Notes: a model not told the origin generated them from the sequence alone. A DNA stretch of 51,531 bases from Pseudomonas sp. GM78 (GCF_000282475.1 NZ_AKJF01000088.1:1-51531), one strand, 5' to 3'. Positions 17,292-25,392 are shown, counted from the first letter of the stretch. Made by a program: numbers and translations.

Positions 17292-17540
17292 ATGGGAGCG
17301 AGAGTCCTGATATTTCCAAAAGACCTGTTCGAATCCGATGCGGCTCGTTCACTGCTGGATCAGCTACTCGACGACTCGGTCTTTATCACAGCAGCTCCAA
17401 GAGTTATCAATCTCTTCGTGACGACAGCTGAAAACAGTTCAAAAGTTCTGAATTCGAACCACTTCATGCTCCAGTCACTCCTCAACTGGAGCTTCATCAA
17501 TGTTCTTGTAAGTGCCCGGGACGGCGGTGCTCGGGCTTAG
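17292..17540 (+). CDS. possible small protein downstream of the helicase
   Basis: 82 residues (MGARVLIFPKDLFESDAARS...). AGG lies shortly before the ATG, and the frame starts 56 bases after the helicase stop. I recognise no family. The DNA inside it contains a perfect 8-bp hairpin (GCTCCAGT / ACTGGAGC, 17468-17492), and the last residues run into another GC-rich inverted repeat (17514-17536), which argues that the 3' part is non-coding. It could be a decayed fragment. Confidence 0.3.
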   Translation: MGARVLIFPKDLFESDAARSLLDQLLDDSVFITAAPRVINLFVTTAENSSKVLNSNHFMLQSLLNWSFINVLVSARDGGARA

Positions 17541-17548
17541 AGTTTCGC

Positions 17549-17761
17549 TCAGTCCAAGATCTCGCGACGAACCTTGTCCTGCTCGCGCAGCTCTTCGGCC
17601 AGATCTCGCAGCAGCGGCCTCATCCCCCCTGTCCATGCATTGCGCGATGCAGCCGCCTTACCCTCGGCGCTTCGCGGTCCGGTGCTTTGCTCCCAAGGTC
17701 GCCATTGCCGGATCAGCTCCGCCTGCCGCGCCCGTCGCTCGGGTGTCCATCCGTTTGCCAT
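17549..17761 (-). CDS. small island protein, overlapping the gene upstream
   Basis: 70 residues starting MANGWTPERRARQAELIRQW, with an RPWEQSTGPRSAEGKAAASRNAW stretch that I associate with small proteins on proteobacterial islands and prophages; function unknown. It is basic and may bind nucleic acid (inference). A perfect GGAGG lies six bases before the ATG at 17761, which is strong evidence for translation. It starts 104 bases inside the end of the gene upstream, in a different frame. Confidence 0.65.
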   Translation of the reverse strand: MANGWTPERRARQAELIRQWRPWEQSTGPRSAEGKAAASRNAWTGGMRPLLRDLAEELREQDKVRREILD

Positions 17762-18263
17762 GCTCAACCTCCAATAGTTCGTTCTGCATTTTTTTGGTTT
17801 TCCGCGTGCGCGCGGGCTTCTCTTGAATACCGTTGTTGACCTGGACCTGATTGCCGATGTTCGCCTGTTTCACGAAAGCGACCTGCTTGGGGATTTTGAG
17901 TTCGGTCAGGGTCTGTAAGGTAGCCCTGGCCTGGTTCTGGGCCTTTAGCGCGAGGCGCATGTAGGATTGCAGTCCATCCATGTGCTTGGCCCTCAGTGCC
18001 CGACTTGCGAGCTGCGCGAAAAGAACGTCCAGAGTGTGCGCCTGCGCCACCAGCATATTTTCTGCTCGAGTCATGTCGCCGTTGTTGATTGCAGCCGTCT
18101 GCCGCTTCAGCTCGAGGACAACATCGGTAACCGGCGACTCGCCGAGCAGGTTGCTACTAACAAGCAATGCCGCACTCAAGGTCTCCGGGGTCAGGCAATT
18201 GCGGGCGAAAGCCTGTTCCTCAGTTTCCTCCATGGTTAACTTCTCTTTCAGGGCACTGCTCAT
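17658..18263 (-). CDS. island-encoded hypothetical protein
   Basis: 201 residues, largely helical. A central stretch (about 25-110) includes LLVSSNLLGESPVTDVVLEL and a segment MRLALKAQNQARATLQTLTE, then a conserved-looking KQVAFVKQANIGNQVQVNNG. The C terminus is basic and low in structure. This type of protein is seen on Pseudomonas and other proteobacterial islands without a known function. The ATG overlaps the stop of the gene before it (ATGA), with GGAGG upstream. It is part of the replication-module operon. Confidence 0.7.
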   Translation of the reverse strand: MSSALKEKLTMEETEEQAFARNCLTPETLSAALLVSSNLLGESPVTDVVLELKRQTAAINNGDMTRAENMLVAQAHTLDVLFAQLASRALRAKHMDGLQSYMRLALKAQNQARATLQTLTELKIPKQVAFVKQANIGNQVQVNNGIQEKPARTRKTKKMQNELLEVEHGKRMDTRATGAAGGADPAMATLGAKHRTAKRRG

Positions 18264-18832
18264 TCGCTCACCTCCATAGGGGTATTGTTATACCGCTGAC
18301 GCAGATCAAAACCAGCCGCACAGTAACGGCTCGTTGCCGCATGGCAGGCGCGGCAGCCCATTAGGTGGTTGGTGTATGTCGCATCGGCCTCTCGCCATAC
18401 CTGTGACGCCGTAGCGGCGGTGTGGACGGTGTACTGTCGTGCAGGTTCCTCAGCGGCGTGGATCTCGGCCGGTTGCTCGACTCGCTGCGACCCGTTGATC
18501 CATGCTGGGCTGGCGCGGATCGTGTCAGCCACCAGAGTCGCGTCCGTACCGGCTAGCTCGGTAAGGTCGTGCGGCTCCAGATGACTGCCTTCCAGCAGTA
18601 CGGCAGGACGGGTGTCGAGCAGGCGCGCGACGCGGGCCAACCATGCGCGTGACGGCACCGGATCGTTGGCGGCTTTCAGTGCGGTGATGATCTCGACCTT
18701 GTGGGCAACCAGTTCGGCCAGCAGGTCGTCTGACGGCTGGCGATCAGCGCGCAATTGCAGGCAACCATTCTGCCCGATCGCCATCTCGACGCCGGCCTCA
18801 CCCGCACGTTGCATCAGCTCCGCGGCGTTCAA
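18260..18832 (-). CDS. hypothetical protein with TubC-like N terminus and C-terminal cysteine cluster
   Basis: 190 residues from a TTG at 18832, chosen because TTGA overlaps the previous stop and GGGAG lies about eight bases upstream; a GTG at 18862 would also fit the frame. Residues 1-55 (AAELMQRAGEAGVEMAIGQN... LLAELVAHKVEIITALKA) resemble the small helical TubC-type docking fold. The C terminus has CRACHAATSRYC, a possible zinc-binding cluster. The middle is unassigned. It overlaps both neighbours in the operon and may help the primase module assemble (inference). Confidence 0.6.
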   Translation of the reverse strand: MNAAELMQRAGEAGVEMAIGQNGCLQLRADRQPSDDLLAELVAHKVEIITALKAANDPVPSRAWLARVARLLDTRPAVLLEGSHLEPHDLTELAGTDATLVADTIRASPAWINGSQRVEQPAEIHAAEEPARQYTVHTAATASQVWREADATYTNHLMGCRACHAATSRYCAAGFDLRQRYNNTPMEVSE

Positions 18833-20514
18833 AGCATTAACTCCCACTTCTGCTCGCAGCACGCGCGCGCTGATGCAGGGGGTTGCGGATTCTGCGGACT
18901 CTGCGGAAGGACGAGCAACTGCTGGGGTACTGCGCGCGGAAGCACTGCGGAAATTTGCGGGAGCGCTTCAGATGCTGGACGAGTAGCGCAGGTAAACCGT
19001 GCAGTTTCCGCAATTTCTCGTAGTTCTTCCGCAATCGCAAAGCCGCGCAATTGCTGGGTTTCCGCAGAATCCGCAACTTCCGCAAGGGGATTGATCCTGA
19101 ATTGCTTACCGTCGCTGCTCAGCAGGTGCTGATGTTTCATCAAAACGGCCAGTACTTTGTCGCGCACCTTGGCCGAACGCACCGCAGCCGGTCCCGACTT
19201 GCCCAGATCATTGACGTGGAACTCTTGCCACGTGGCCGTGCGCTTGGGATCGCGCAACCAACTCATCAGCTCGACGGCAACCTTCTGTTCAGGATTAACC
19301 GGGGTCGCATCGGTGTAGCGCTGCCACTCAGAGAGGGAGTAACGCACCAACTTGCACGCGTAGCGCATGCAGTCACCATCAATCTGCTCAACGCCACCAA
19401 AGAGGCCAAACACCGCAGCCAAGCGCAACGCCTGCTCGGCGCCGCGGGCGGCGAACGGCTTCAGGCCAGCGAACTTTCCGAGCGGCCCACGCTCGCTCTC
19501 GATCTCGTTGCGGAAGTCTACCCATACCTGTTTAGCCTCTGCATTAGGCTCCAGAACAGGCGGGGTGACCTCGCCTGTTTCCGGGTCGATACGTTCCGGG
19601 GTGTCGGCGATTTCTTTACAGCGCGACCAGTACGCTTGCAGGCGTGGGTCTGTGTAGGCGCTGTGCTGCAGTGACTCGATGGTGATGAAGCAAGTGCCGG
19701 CCAGGCTAACCGGAGCAGCGAGCAGGAAGCGTGCTAGAAAGCCCTGCCCGACCAACAGCGGATCGCTCAGTGCCCCCGCCACGGCCACCGCTTGCGCCAT
19801 CAAGTGAATGCTCAGGCGGCGGTTGTAGGCCACGCCAGAGCCTTCAAGGTTGCCGCGCGAGCGGGTGCGCTCGAATTTCCCTGAGGAATAGACTGTCGTC
19901 AGGCCGCCGAGGGTCGCGGCCACGGTGTCAGCCTTAAGCGAGTGACCACCGAGCATTTGCCCACCTTCGTCCGTGTCCCAGCTTGCAGCCGACTTGCCCC
20001 GGATGAAGTCGCCAACCAGCGGCTCGAAAGTAGCATCGCTGTATTGGGTCCTCGGATCGGATGGCAGCGGGTGCACAGCCAGAAACTCATCACGTGCCTT
20101 GCCTTTCAGGCCGGCAGCAATTGCCTCAATCTCGGCGCAGGCTTGGCGGTGGTGGGCGCGTGCCTCTTTCTCCGCTTCGTCAATCGTCTTGAAAGCCAGT
20201 TCACGCGCGCTCGACTTGCCCTCCCCCGAATCGAAAAGCGACAGCATGAACAGCGAGCAGGGCGCTCCTTCCGGCTTGCCCTTGAAGTGCCAAGCGTTGA
20301 CACGCGTCTGCGCCAGGTGGGTGACTGCTCCGACAACGCACTGCCCGGCGATGGCGGCAGGTACCATTGCATGCTCGATAATCGCCTCGACTGCGCCGCG
20401 CATTTCGTAGGTCAGGGCGTCCAGGGGGTAGAGCGTGGGCGGCATGGCGTCCGGAAGCAGCGGTTTAGGCACCAAACCTGCCGGACTCTTAATCTCGGTC
20501 ATCAGCGCATTCAT
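18829..20514 (-). CDS. DUF3987 family protein (primase-associated, YfjI-like)
   Basis: 561 residues. It matches the DUF3987 proteins found beside toprim primases on phage-like islands. Visible blocks: an early PLDALTYEMRGAVEAI, a P-loop-like LFDSGEGKSSA (about 94-103), LVGDFIRGKSAASWDTDEGGQML, and RRLSIHLMAQ. It is likely an ATP-dependent helper of island replication in the cytosol; its exact activity is not established. The ATG at 20514 overlaps the primase stop (ATGA). The 3' third of the gene carries an unusual set of TGCGGA repeats, listed separately. Confidence 0.85.
   Translation of the reverse strand: MNALMTEIKSPAGLVPKPLLPDAMPPTLYPLDALTYEMRGAVEAIIEHAMVPAAIAGQCVVGAVTHLAQTRVNAWHFKGKPEGAPCSLFMLSLFDSGEGKSSARELAFKTIDEAEKEARAHHRQACAEIEAIAAGLKGKARDEFLAVHPLPSDPRTQYSDATFEPLVGDFIRGKSAASWDTDEGGQMLGGHSLKADTVAATLGGLTTVYSSGKFERTRSRGNLEGSGVAYNRRLSIHLMAQAVAVAGALSDPLLVGQGFLARFLLAAPVSLAGTCFITIESLQHSAYTDPRLQAYWSRCKEIADTPERIDPETGEVTPPVLEPNAEAKQVWVDFRNEIESERGPLGKFAGLKPFAARGAEQALRLAAVFGLFGGVEQIDGDCMRYACKLVRYSLSEWQRYTDATPVNPEQKVAVELMSWLRDPKRTATWQEFHVNDLGKSGPAAVRSAKVRDKVLAVLMKHQHLLSSDGKQFRINPLAEVADSAETQQLRGFAIAEELREIAETARFTCATRPASEALPQISAVLPRAVPQQLLVLPQSPQNPQPPASARACCEQKWELML
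18882..19084. repeat. inverted clusters of TGCGGA hexamers, candidate replication origin
   Basis: TGCGGA starts at 18884, 18893, 18902 and 18946. The reverse complement TCCGCA starts at 19007, 19028, 19061, 19070 and 19079. Three copies on each side have exact 9-bp spacing. A perfect 17-bp inverted repeat links 18882-18898 with 19061-19077. All of it lies in the 3' end of the DUF3987 gene, but the two arms are read in different frames and give different amino acids, so protein repetition does not explain it. Confidence 0.5.
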
Positions 20515-21581
20515 GCCCGCTCCTCCCGCCATACGGCCAAATCGTTGAAGTCGGAGAGATGCAGGGGCGCATCCTCCGGCCAGGCCGGTAGGACGTACCC
20601 GCAGTCAAGCATCGCAGCCGCATGGATGGTCGCCAGCTTGCCCGCGTTGGGCCTGCCCTCGGCTTCCTTTGCGCGGTCATCGTCGCCGCCGACAATCAGC
20701 ACAGCATTGGGGTAGTGGCGCTTCAACTCCAAGCCGGCCCGCAGCACATTGCCGGCGCTCATTGCAGCAGCGACCGGCTTGCCGGTCTGCTCGTGAAGCG
20801 TCGCGGCAGTGGCGATACCCTCGACTATGAACAGCTCGACGCCGGGCTCGATACGCCCGAACGGGCAGTAGCAGCCATTGATCCGGCCACCCGAAGGGAA
20901 ACGCTTGTTGCCGTCGGCCGCGATGCGTTGAAGATTCACCACTTTGCCGCGCCAGCAGATCGGAGCCAGCAGCACGTCGCCGAGCTGACGCAGGTGGTGG
21001 GGCTTGATGCGTTTGCGGGCCAGGTACGAATGATTGGGATCAGCCGGCCTGGCGAGCGCCCAATCGCGACGCGCACGGACGGCGGCGCGATCCCACCCGG
21101 CTTGCTGCTCTGCATTGGTCTGTTGTTGGCGCTGCTCGCGCCTGCGGGCGATGCGCTGACGCTCGACCTCCTCGGCGAGCAGGTCGCGCTTATGGTCGCC
21201 GCCGAACGGCAGCCCCAGTTGCCCGGCAATGATGCGGGCGGCCTCAGTCTGCCGGCAGCCGCGCAGGTAGGCCAGCAGCGACACAAGGTCGCCGCCTTTA
21301 TCGCCGCTGGCGAAGTCGTGCCAGGTGCCAGTATGCAAGTTGATGCTGAACGAGCCGGGCGTACGGTCACCGCGTACCGGGTTGGTCGGCCAGTACTCTT
21401 TGCCGATGCGCTTGCCATCCGGCAGCCAGTCAACCAGCAGATTGTCGGGATCGACCAAGGCAGCATTAGCGATGCGCTGAATCTCAATATGGACCGGCAT
21501 CAGTGCAAGCCCGCCAGCGAAGACTTTCTTCAGGCCGAACACTACCGGCCCGCGATTATTCGTGGGTTGTTGGGTAGGCAT
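20511..21581 (-). CDS. toprim-domain DNA primase of the island
   Basis: 356 residues. The N-terminal half (about 60-110) has the DnaG-like core RTPGSFSINLHTGTWHDFAS and GGDLVSLLAYL but no CHC2 zinc-finger cysteines. A charged Arg/Gln-rich linker spans about 130-160. The toprim fold follows with the catalytic Glu in ELFIVEGIATA (E254) and the acidic GGDDDR motif (D300-D302). It should lay primers for replication of the excised element. A GGGGG lies about eight bases before the ATG, which is three bases after the stop of the gene upstream. A later start at codon 28 (MPVHIEIQR) is also possible. Confidence 0.85.
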   Translation of the reverse strand: MPTQQPTNNRGPVVFGLKKVFAGGLALMPVHIEIQRIANAALVDPDNLLVDWLPDGKRIGKEYWPTNPVRGDRTPGSFSINLHTGTWHDFASGDKGGDLVSLLAYLRGCRQTEAARIIAGQLGLPFGGDHKRDLLAEEVERQRIARRREQRQQQTNAEQQAGWDRAAVRARRDWALARPADPNHSYLARKRIKPHHLRQLGDVLLAPICWRGKVVNLQRIAADGNKRFPSGGRINGCYCPFGRIEPGVELFIVEGIATAATLHEQTGKPVAAAMSAGNVLRAGLELKRHYPNAVLIVGGDDDRAKEAEGRPNAGKLATIHAAAMLDCGYVLPAWPEDAPLHLSDFNDLAVWREERA

Positions 21582-21584
21582 GGA

Positions 21585-21884
21585 TTACGCCCCCTGCGGG
21601 GTCAGGAAGTCACCGAACACCACGAGTTCGGACGGAATTTTGCTGCTGCAGGCATAGCCATCAAGCAGCGAGAGGATCTCGTCCAAGATGAAGCTCTCAT
21701 GATGTTCGAGACGGCGGTCGGTATTGGTCATCATCGCCCCCAAGACCAGCCAATACGGGGCGAACTGCATCATTGTAATCAGAAGGATGGAAACGGATTC
21801 ACAAAGGAGCAGGCGGTTGATCAAACTAACAATCTGGCCTTGGGTACGGCTGCTTTTCCGGCAAAGGAAGTGGTCGTTTTTCAT
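21585..21884 (-). CDS. small island protein of unknown function
   Basis: 99 residues from ATG 21884, which overlaps the stop of the alpA gene (TAATG) with GGGGGAG about ten bases upstream. It is hydrophobic in the middle (LLLCESVSILLITMMQFAPYW) and acidic at the end. I recognise no family. It is transcribed with the regulator and the primase. Confidence 0.6.
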   Translation of the reverse strand: MKNDHFLCRKSSRTQGQIVSLINRLLLCESVSILLITMMQFAPYWLVLGAMMTNTDRRLEHHESFILDEILSLLDGYACSSKIPSELVVFGDFLTPQGA

Positions 21885-22090
21885 TACCGGCACTCCCCCA
21901 ACTGCTCAGCAATCCACGCTTCGACCTCGAGAGAATCCCAGCCAACCGCATGGGCGCCAGCGATGCGGTGGGATTTCGGGAAGCGGCCAGCCTTCATCAA
22001 ATCGTAGATCGTGGTGCGCCCCAGACCGGTTTTAGTCTTCAGCGTCGTCATGCGCCAGATACAGCGGGGTTGTTGAACGATTGCAGCCAT
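21884..22090 (-). CDS. AlpA-family HTH regulator / excisionase-like protein
   Basis: 68 residues. MerR-like small winged helix with the AlpA pattern: RMTTLKTKTGLGRTTIYDLMKAGRFPKSHRI, then VGWDSLEVEAWIAEQL. Proteins of this family activate or direct excision of P4-like elements. It is the first gene of the replication operon and would be the switch between the integrated and excised state. Confidence 0.9.
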   Translation of the reverse strand: MAAIVQQPRCIWRMTTLKTKTGLGRTTIYDLMKAGRFPKSHRIAGAHAVGWDSLEVEAWIAEQLGECR

Positions 22091-22211
22091 CGTCGATTCC
22101 TTATGGATCTACCCGTTATTGGGCGGACGATGGCTATTCAATAAAATAGATCGAGGAGTTTGCAGTCCGGCCTGCGCGCATCCTGTTCAGTCTACGCGCA
22201 GACCGTAAACA

Positions 22212-23039
22212 TTAGCTTTTGGCGTTACGGTGCTCCCGAACCCAGTCGTAAAGGGTTCGCTCAGTAACCTCGTATTCTTTATGGTGATGTCGCGCAAAAG
22301 CCGCCATGCCACTGTAATTGGTGCCTCTGGCGTCCCACTCTGCCACGGCTGCTGCTTTTAGCTGGTTGGTAGGTTTGTGGCGGGCGCTGGCCGAGCGGCG
22401 CCCCCTCGCGCTTACAGCTTCCTTGGCTGCGGCAAGGCTTTCCCTATAGAGTTCGGCCGAAGTAAATGAAGAATGTACCAAGCCGTAGCACTCATCCATA
22501 TCCGGTGAATTGACACCCTTAGTAAAGAGGTAATCGTCGATATAAATAAGACCCATAGCCGAAAAAAGGGCTTCAAAGTCTGGAAAGTCGTCGGCTGAAA
22601 AGTGACCTGAAATCACGCCCGGGGTCACAAACTTCATGAGGACATTCAACAGCCAGCCGTAAGATCCGTCCTCTAGGGCTCGCGCCACGGTTGTTGTTAT
22701 TGGACCGTCAACCTCTTGGAGCCTCAATTGACCGACATCAATTGCGTGCTGGATATACGGCGCCCATCCCTTTTCATTCTCCCTTATATCCTCAACAATA
22801 TCCTTGAAATCCTGAGTTGTTGGCTGAGCTCCAAGTCTGCCTGCAACTATCACATAAGCATCGTGGCCAGCTTTCCAGAGAGGTGACAAAAAACCGCGTC
22901 TGTCCTGGTCCAAATGAAACCAATCAGCAGTTGGCGTACCATCTGCACGAAGGAATATTTTTTCTCGCACCCCCCTCTCGCCCTCTGCAAAGGTTAGGTA
23001 AGGGTCAAAGCCTACAAATACGAAGCTCATTTCATTCAT
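22212..23039 (-). CDS. unknown protein between integrase and alpA
   Basis: 275 residues, not recognised. The N terminus (MNEMSFVFVGFDPYLTFAEGER) looks soluble, with no signal peptide. The last 60 residues are basic and helical (KAAAVAEWDARGTNYSGMAAFARHHHKEYEVTERTLYDWVREHR) and resemble a helix-turn-helix, so DNA binding is possible. The start could also be the Met three codons later. Codon use and base composition are clearly more AT-rich than in its neighbours, suggesting a separate origin as cargo in the variable slot beside the integrase. Confidence 0.6.
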   Translation of the reverse strand: MNEMSFVFVGFDPYLTFAEGERGVREKIFLRADGTPTADWFHLDQDRRGFLSPLWKAGHDAYVIVAGRLGAQPTTQDFKDIVEDIRENEKGWAPYIQHAIDVGQLRLQEVDGPITTTVARALEDGSYGWLLNVLMKFVTPGVISGHFSADDFPDFEALFSAMGLIYIDDYLFTKGVNSPDMDECYGLVHSSFTSAELYRESLAAAKEAVSARGRRSASARHKPTNQLKAAAVAEWDARGTNYSGMAAFARHHHKEYEVTERTLYDWVREHRNAKS

Positions 23040-23123
23040 CCGGCACAAGCTCAAATTAGATGATCAGCAAAGTTGTTGAATTATCCATCTTTCATCCCGT
23101 CGGACTAGGCGGCCGTAACTCGG

Positions 23124-24368
23124 TCAGGCGCGCTTGAATTCGCCTTGAATGACGTTTGCCGCTGGCGGCGTGGTTATGAATTTCGCCCAATCGGCCATCA
23201 AGACACGGCGTTTCTCGATGAAATCGGATCGGGAGTACGCGGCCTCGGTTTGGTCGCGCTCGTCATGGGCTAGCGCCAGCTCGCAGACTTCGCGCGGATG
23301 TTGAGTGCATTCGTTTGCCCAGTCACGGAAGCTCGACCGGAAGCCGTGACGGGTCACGTCATCATGCCCTAGGCCGTGCAAGAGGTTGCGGATGGCATTG
23401 GCATGCATAACGCCAGTCTTACCTTGGCCAGGGAACAGGTACGAGCTGCCCTCGATCCGCGGCAGGGCTTCGAGCAGCTCGACAACCTCGGGAGCAAGGG
23501 GAATGTTGAAGGCCTGCTGCATTTTCATCCGCTCGGCAGGCAGCGCCCAAATACCCGCCTTCAAGTCAAACTCCGACCATTTTGCAAAGCGGACCATGAG
23601 CGCGCGCGCACCAGTGAGTATCAGCAGGCGAGCCGCCATAGCGGCGCGAGATTCGTCCATCGCCAGCTTAACCATAAGCGTCGGCACATCCTTCCACTTC
23701 ATCGCGGGGAAGTGCTGGCGCTGGCGGGCTTTCTTCTTTTCCACCTTGCTCAGCAGGCTGTCCAGATGCCCGCGCCAGCGGGCCGGATTGTCGCCTTCGC
23801 GCAGCTTGTGCGCCTTGGCGGCATCTAGGACCTGCTCGATTTGTCCACGCACCTCATCGGCGGTGCGGGTTTTGGTTGCCCAGATGGGGCGAAGTACTTT
23901 TAGGACCTGCTCGGTCTGAATCTCAGCAGCAGGCAACCTGCCGATGATGGGGAAGGCATAGAGCTCTAGTTTTCGTAACCAGCCTTTACGCCACTTTTCC
24001 GACCAGGCAGAACCATGAGCGCTCCGGTATTCGGTCGCAAGCGACTCAAAAGTCACACGACGCGTTTGCGCTTGCCGCTCTGCTTCACGCTTCGCTTCTC
24101 GCTCTTCATCGCGAGCCGCCAGAGGGTCACCGCCAGCAACCAAAATCTTGCGTTGATCAGCGGCGAGTTCGCGGGCCTTCGCAAGGGTTACGGTTGGAAA
24201 TGGGCCTAGCCCCATTTCCCGGCCTTTACCTTCAAGCTTGTAGCGGAAAATCCAACTGGAAACCCCGGCTTTGCTTATCTGGAAATACAGACCATCACCA
24301 TCGTTGGTCTTACCTGTACCTCCAGACCGGACAAGTGATTCGATTGCCTTAATTGTCAGCTTGCCCAT
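23124..24368 (-). CDS. int: P4-type tyrosine integrase
   Basis: 414 residues. The N-terminal arm-binding domain (1-90) has the DUF4102 pattern: DGDGLYFQISKAGVSSWIFRYKLEGKGREMGLGPFPTVTLAKARE. A SAM-like core-binding domain follows (about 105-200). The catalytic part has Arg in LTGAR, the HGFRSSFRDWA box, a second His in LALAHDERD, and the Tyr nucleophile in AAYSRSD. The residue normally Glu after the first catalytic Arg is changed (GARALMVRF), but all nucleophilic and basic residues are present. It is the last gene before the right att site, as expected for an element that integrates by its own enzyme. Confidence 0.95.
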   Translation of the reverse strand: MGKLTIKAIESLVRSGGTGKTNDGDGLYFQISKAGVSSWIFRYKLEGKGREMGLGPFPTVTLAKARELAADQRKILVAGGDPLAARDEEREAKREAERQAQTRRVTFESLATEYRSAHGSAWSEKWRKGWLRKLELYAFPIIGRLPAAEIQTEQVLKVLRPIWATKTRTADEVRGQIEQVLDAAKAHKLREGDNPARWRGHLDSLLSKVEKKKARQRQHFPAMKWKDVPTLMVKLAMDESRAAMAARLLILTGARALMVRFAKWSEFDLKAGIWALPAERMKMQQAFNIPLAPEVVELLEALPRIEGSSYLFPGQGKTGVMHANAIRNLLHGLGHDDVTRHGFRSSFRDWANECTQHPREVCELALAHDERDQTEAAYSRSDFIEKRRVLMADWAKFITTPPAANVIQGEFKRA

Positions 24369-24385
24369 ACAACCCCCTCAGTTCC

Positions 24386-24406
24386 GACCCACACCCTGAC
24401 CCACAC
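24386..24406 (+). promoter_or_regulatory. integrase arm-type sites, right end
   Basis: GACCCACAC (24386-24394) and TGACCCACAC (24397-24406) lie upstream of the integrase gene, in the same orientation as the copies at 8337-8360. They also sit in the likely int promoter region, so integrase may repress itself. Confidence 0.6.
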
Positions 24407-24521
24407 CTTGATCGCGGTTTCCAGCGATCAACGTCGGACGCTTACGAACTGATAGTAGGTTTAAAGCCTTGTAAAATCTAGCCTTTGAGGAAGAGTGCGA
24501 AAAGCTGCGGACGAAAGAAAT

Positions 24522-24547
24522 GCCGGCCACAAGCCGGCTTTTTAATG
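24522..24547 (+). repeat. attR direct repeat, also a terminator
   Basis: An exact copy of 8269-8294. The stem GCCGGC/GCCGGC is followed by TTTTT on the plus strand. On the minus strand it is preceded by magF and followed by ATTTCTTT, so it can also end the mag operon. Confidence 0.9.
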
Positions 24548-24576
24548 TCCGCAAGAACGTGATCCGACGATTCCCC

Positions 24577-25389
24577 TCACGGATAACTAAACGACTTAAC
24601 CAACGTCAACTCCCCCACCGCCCGCATCGGCACCAAAAAAGTCTCCATCTTCTCACTCGGCGTCCCCTCCTCCGTAATCACCGTCACCTGCGCCGTCGTC
24701 AGCGGTTGAACCGCATCCTCCTGCCCTTCCTCATCGCTGCGATACCCACCACCAAAGTAATTCACATACACCAGATACTGCCCCTTGATCGGCGCAGGCA
24801 TGGCGAAGATTTCCGGGCCGTAGCCGGTGGTGACGTCGACATCGAGGGCGGCGCCGTTTGGCACGGCGCGGTCGCCGTACCAGATGTGGGCGCCGTCGGG
24901 GGTGATCAGGTGCAGGTCGAGGTCGGTGCCGTCGCTGTCCCAGGCCAGCAGTACCCGCAGCTTGGCGGGTGTGGCTCCGACGCTGGTGTTGAGGAACTGG
25001 GTTCGGCGGCGCTGCTGGCCGTCAGGGCTGCGGACTTCGACGCTGTTGCTGCCGTTGGGGAATGAGAATGGCCGATCGAAGCCGCCTGCTGGATCGATTT
25101 TCAGGGGCATGCTGACGCCGTTGACGATCAGCCGGCCGGGTTCGGCGTTCTTCGGCGCTGCTTTGATCTGACCCGTGATGCGCGCGGTGTTGGCCTGCCC
25201 CGCCGGGGTGTTCACCGATGAAGCCGGGTAGTTGACGGTCTGGCGGAAGCTTTCCCCCTCGCCTTCAAGAGCGCCGGTTCGCCAGCCGCCAGAGGGGGTG
25301 TCGAGTTTGACACTGTCGGCAGCGGTTGCCGGTGATAGCACGGCGAGCGCGCAGAGCAGCAGCAAGACCTGTGGATAACGATCTGTCAT
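24577..25389 (-). CDS. magF: MagF, DUF2135 (YfaP-like) periplasmic protein
   Basis: 270 residues with a signal peptide (MTDRYPQVLLLLCALAVLSPATA). The DUF2135 part shows LAWDSDGTDLDLHLITPDGAHIWYGD and GPEIFAMPAPIKGQYLVYVNYFGGGY, a beta-rich domain with an acidic, possibly metal-binding DxDLDLH stretch. It is the last gene of the mag operon, three bases after the magE stop. In P. aeruginosa the six-gene mag cluster encodes a bacterial alpha-2-macroglobulin complex at the inner membrane/periplasm. It is a paralogue of magA at the other end of the operon. The island attR lies 30 bases beyond its stop. Confidence 0.88.
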   Translation of the reverse strand: MTDRYPQVLLLLCALAVLSPATAADSVKLDTPSGGWRTGALEGEGESFRQTVNYPASSVNTPAGQANTARITGQIKAAPKNAEPGRLIVNGVSMPLKIDPAGGFDRPFSFPNGSNSVEVRSPDGQQRRRTQFLNTSVGATPAKLRVLLAWDSDGTDLDLHLITPDGAHIWYGDRAVPNGAALDVDVTTGYGPEIFAMPAPIKGQYLVYVNYFGGGYRSDEEGQEDAVQPLTTAQVTVITEEGTPSEKMETFLVPMRAVGELTLVKSFSYP

Positions 25390-25392
25390 GGC

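Larger units (their letters stand above)
8269..24547. mobile_element. integrated genomic island with tyrosine integrase and defence cargo
   Basis: The element is bounded by an exact 26-bp direct repeat (8269-8294 and 24522-24547) and has a P4-type integrase as the last gene before its right end. Contents on the minus strand: integrase, an unknown gene, an AlpA-like regulator, a small protein, a toprim primase, a DUF3987 protein, three small island proteins, then a nuclease-methylase fusion, HsdS and a HEPN protein. On the plus strand is a giant helicase-nuclease. No conjugation, capsid or tail genes are seen, so it is an integrative element or satellite-like island that would need help to move. 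Local base composition dips visibly in 22212-23039 and 8295-8700 compared with the flanks. Confidence 0.9.

Noticed and set aside
20622-22007. Plus-strand frame of 461 codons across the primase and alpA genes
   Set aside because: It is opposite three overlapping genes with clear motifs and ribosome sites, and its product has no domain.
8269-24547. CRISPR array on the island
   Set aside because: No regularly spaced direct repeats with unique spacers were seen. The TGCGGA set is inverted, 6 bp long and inside a gene.
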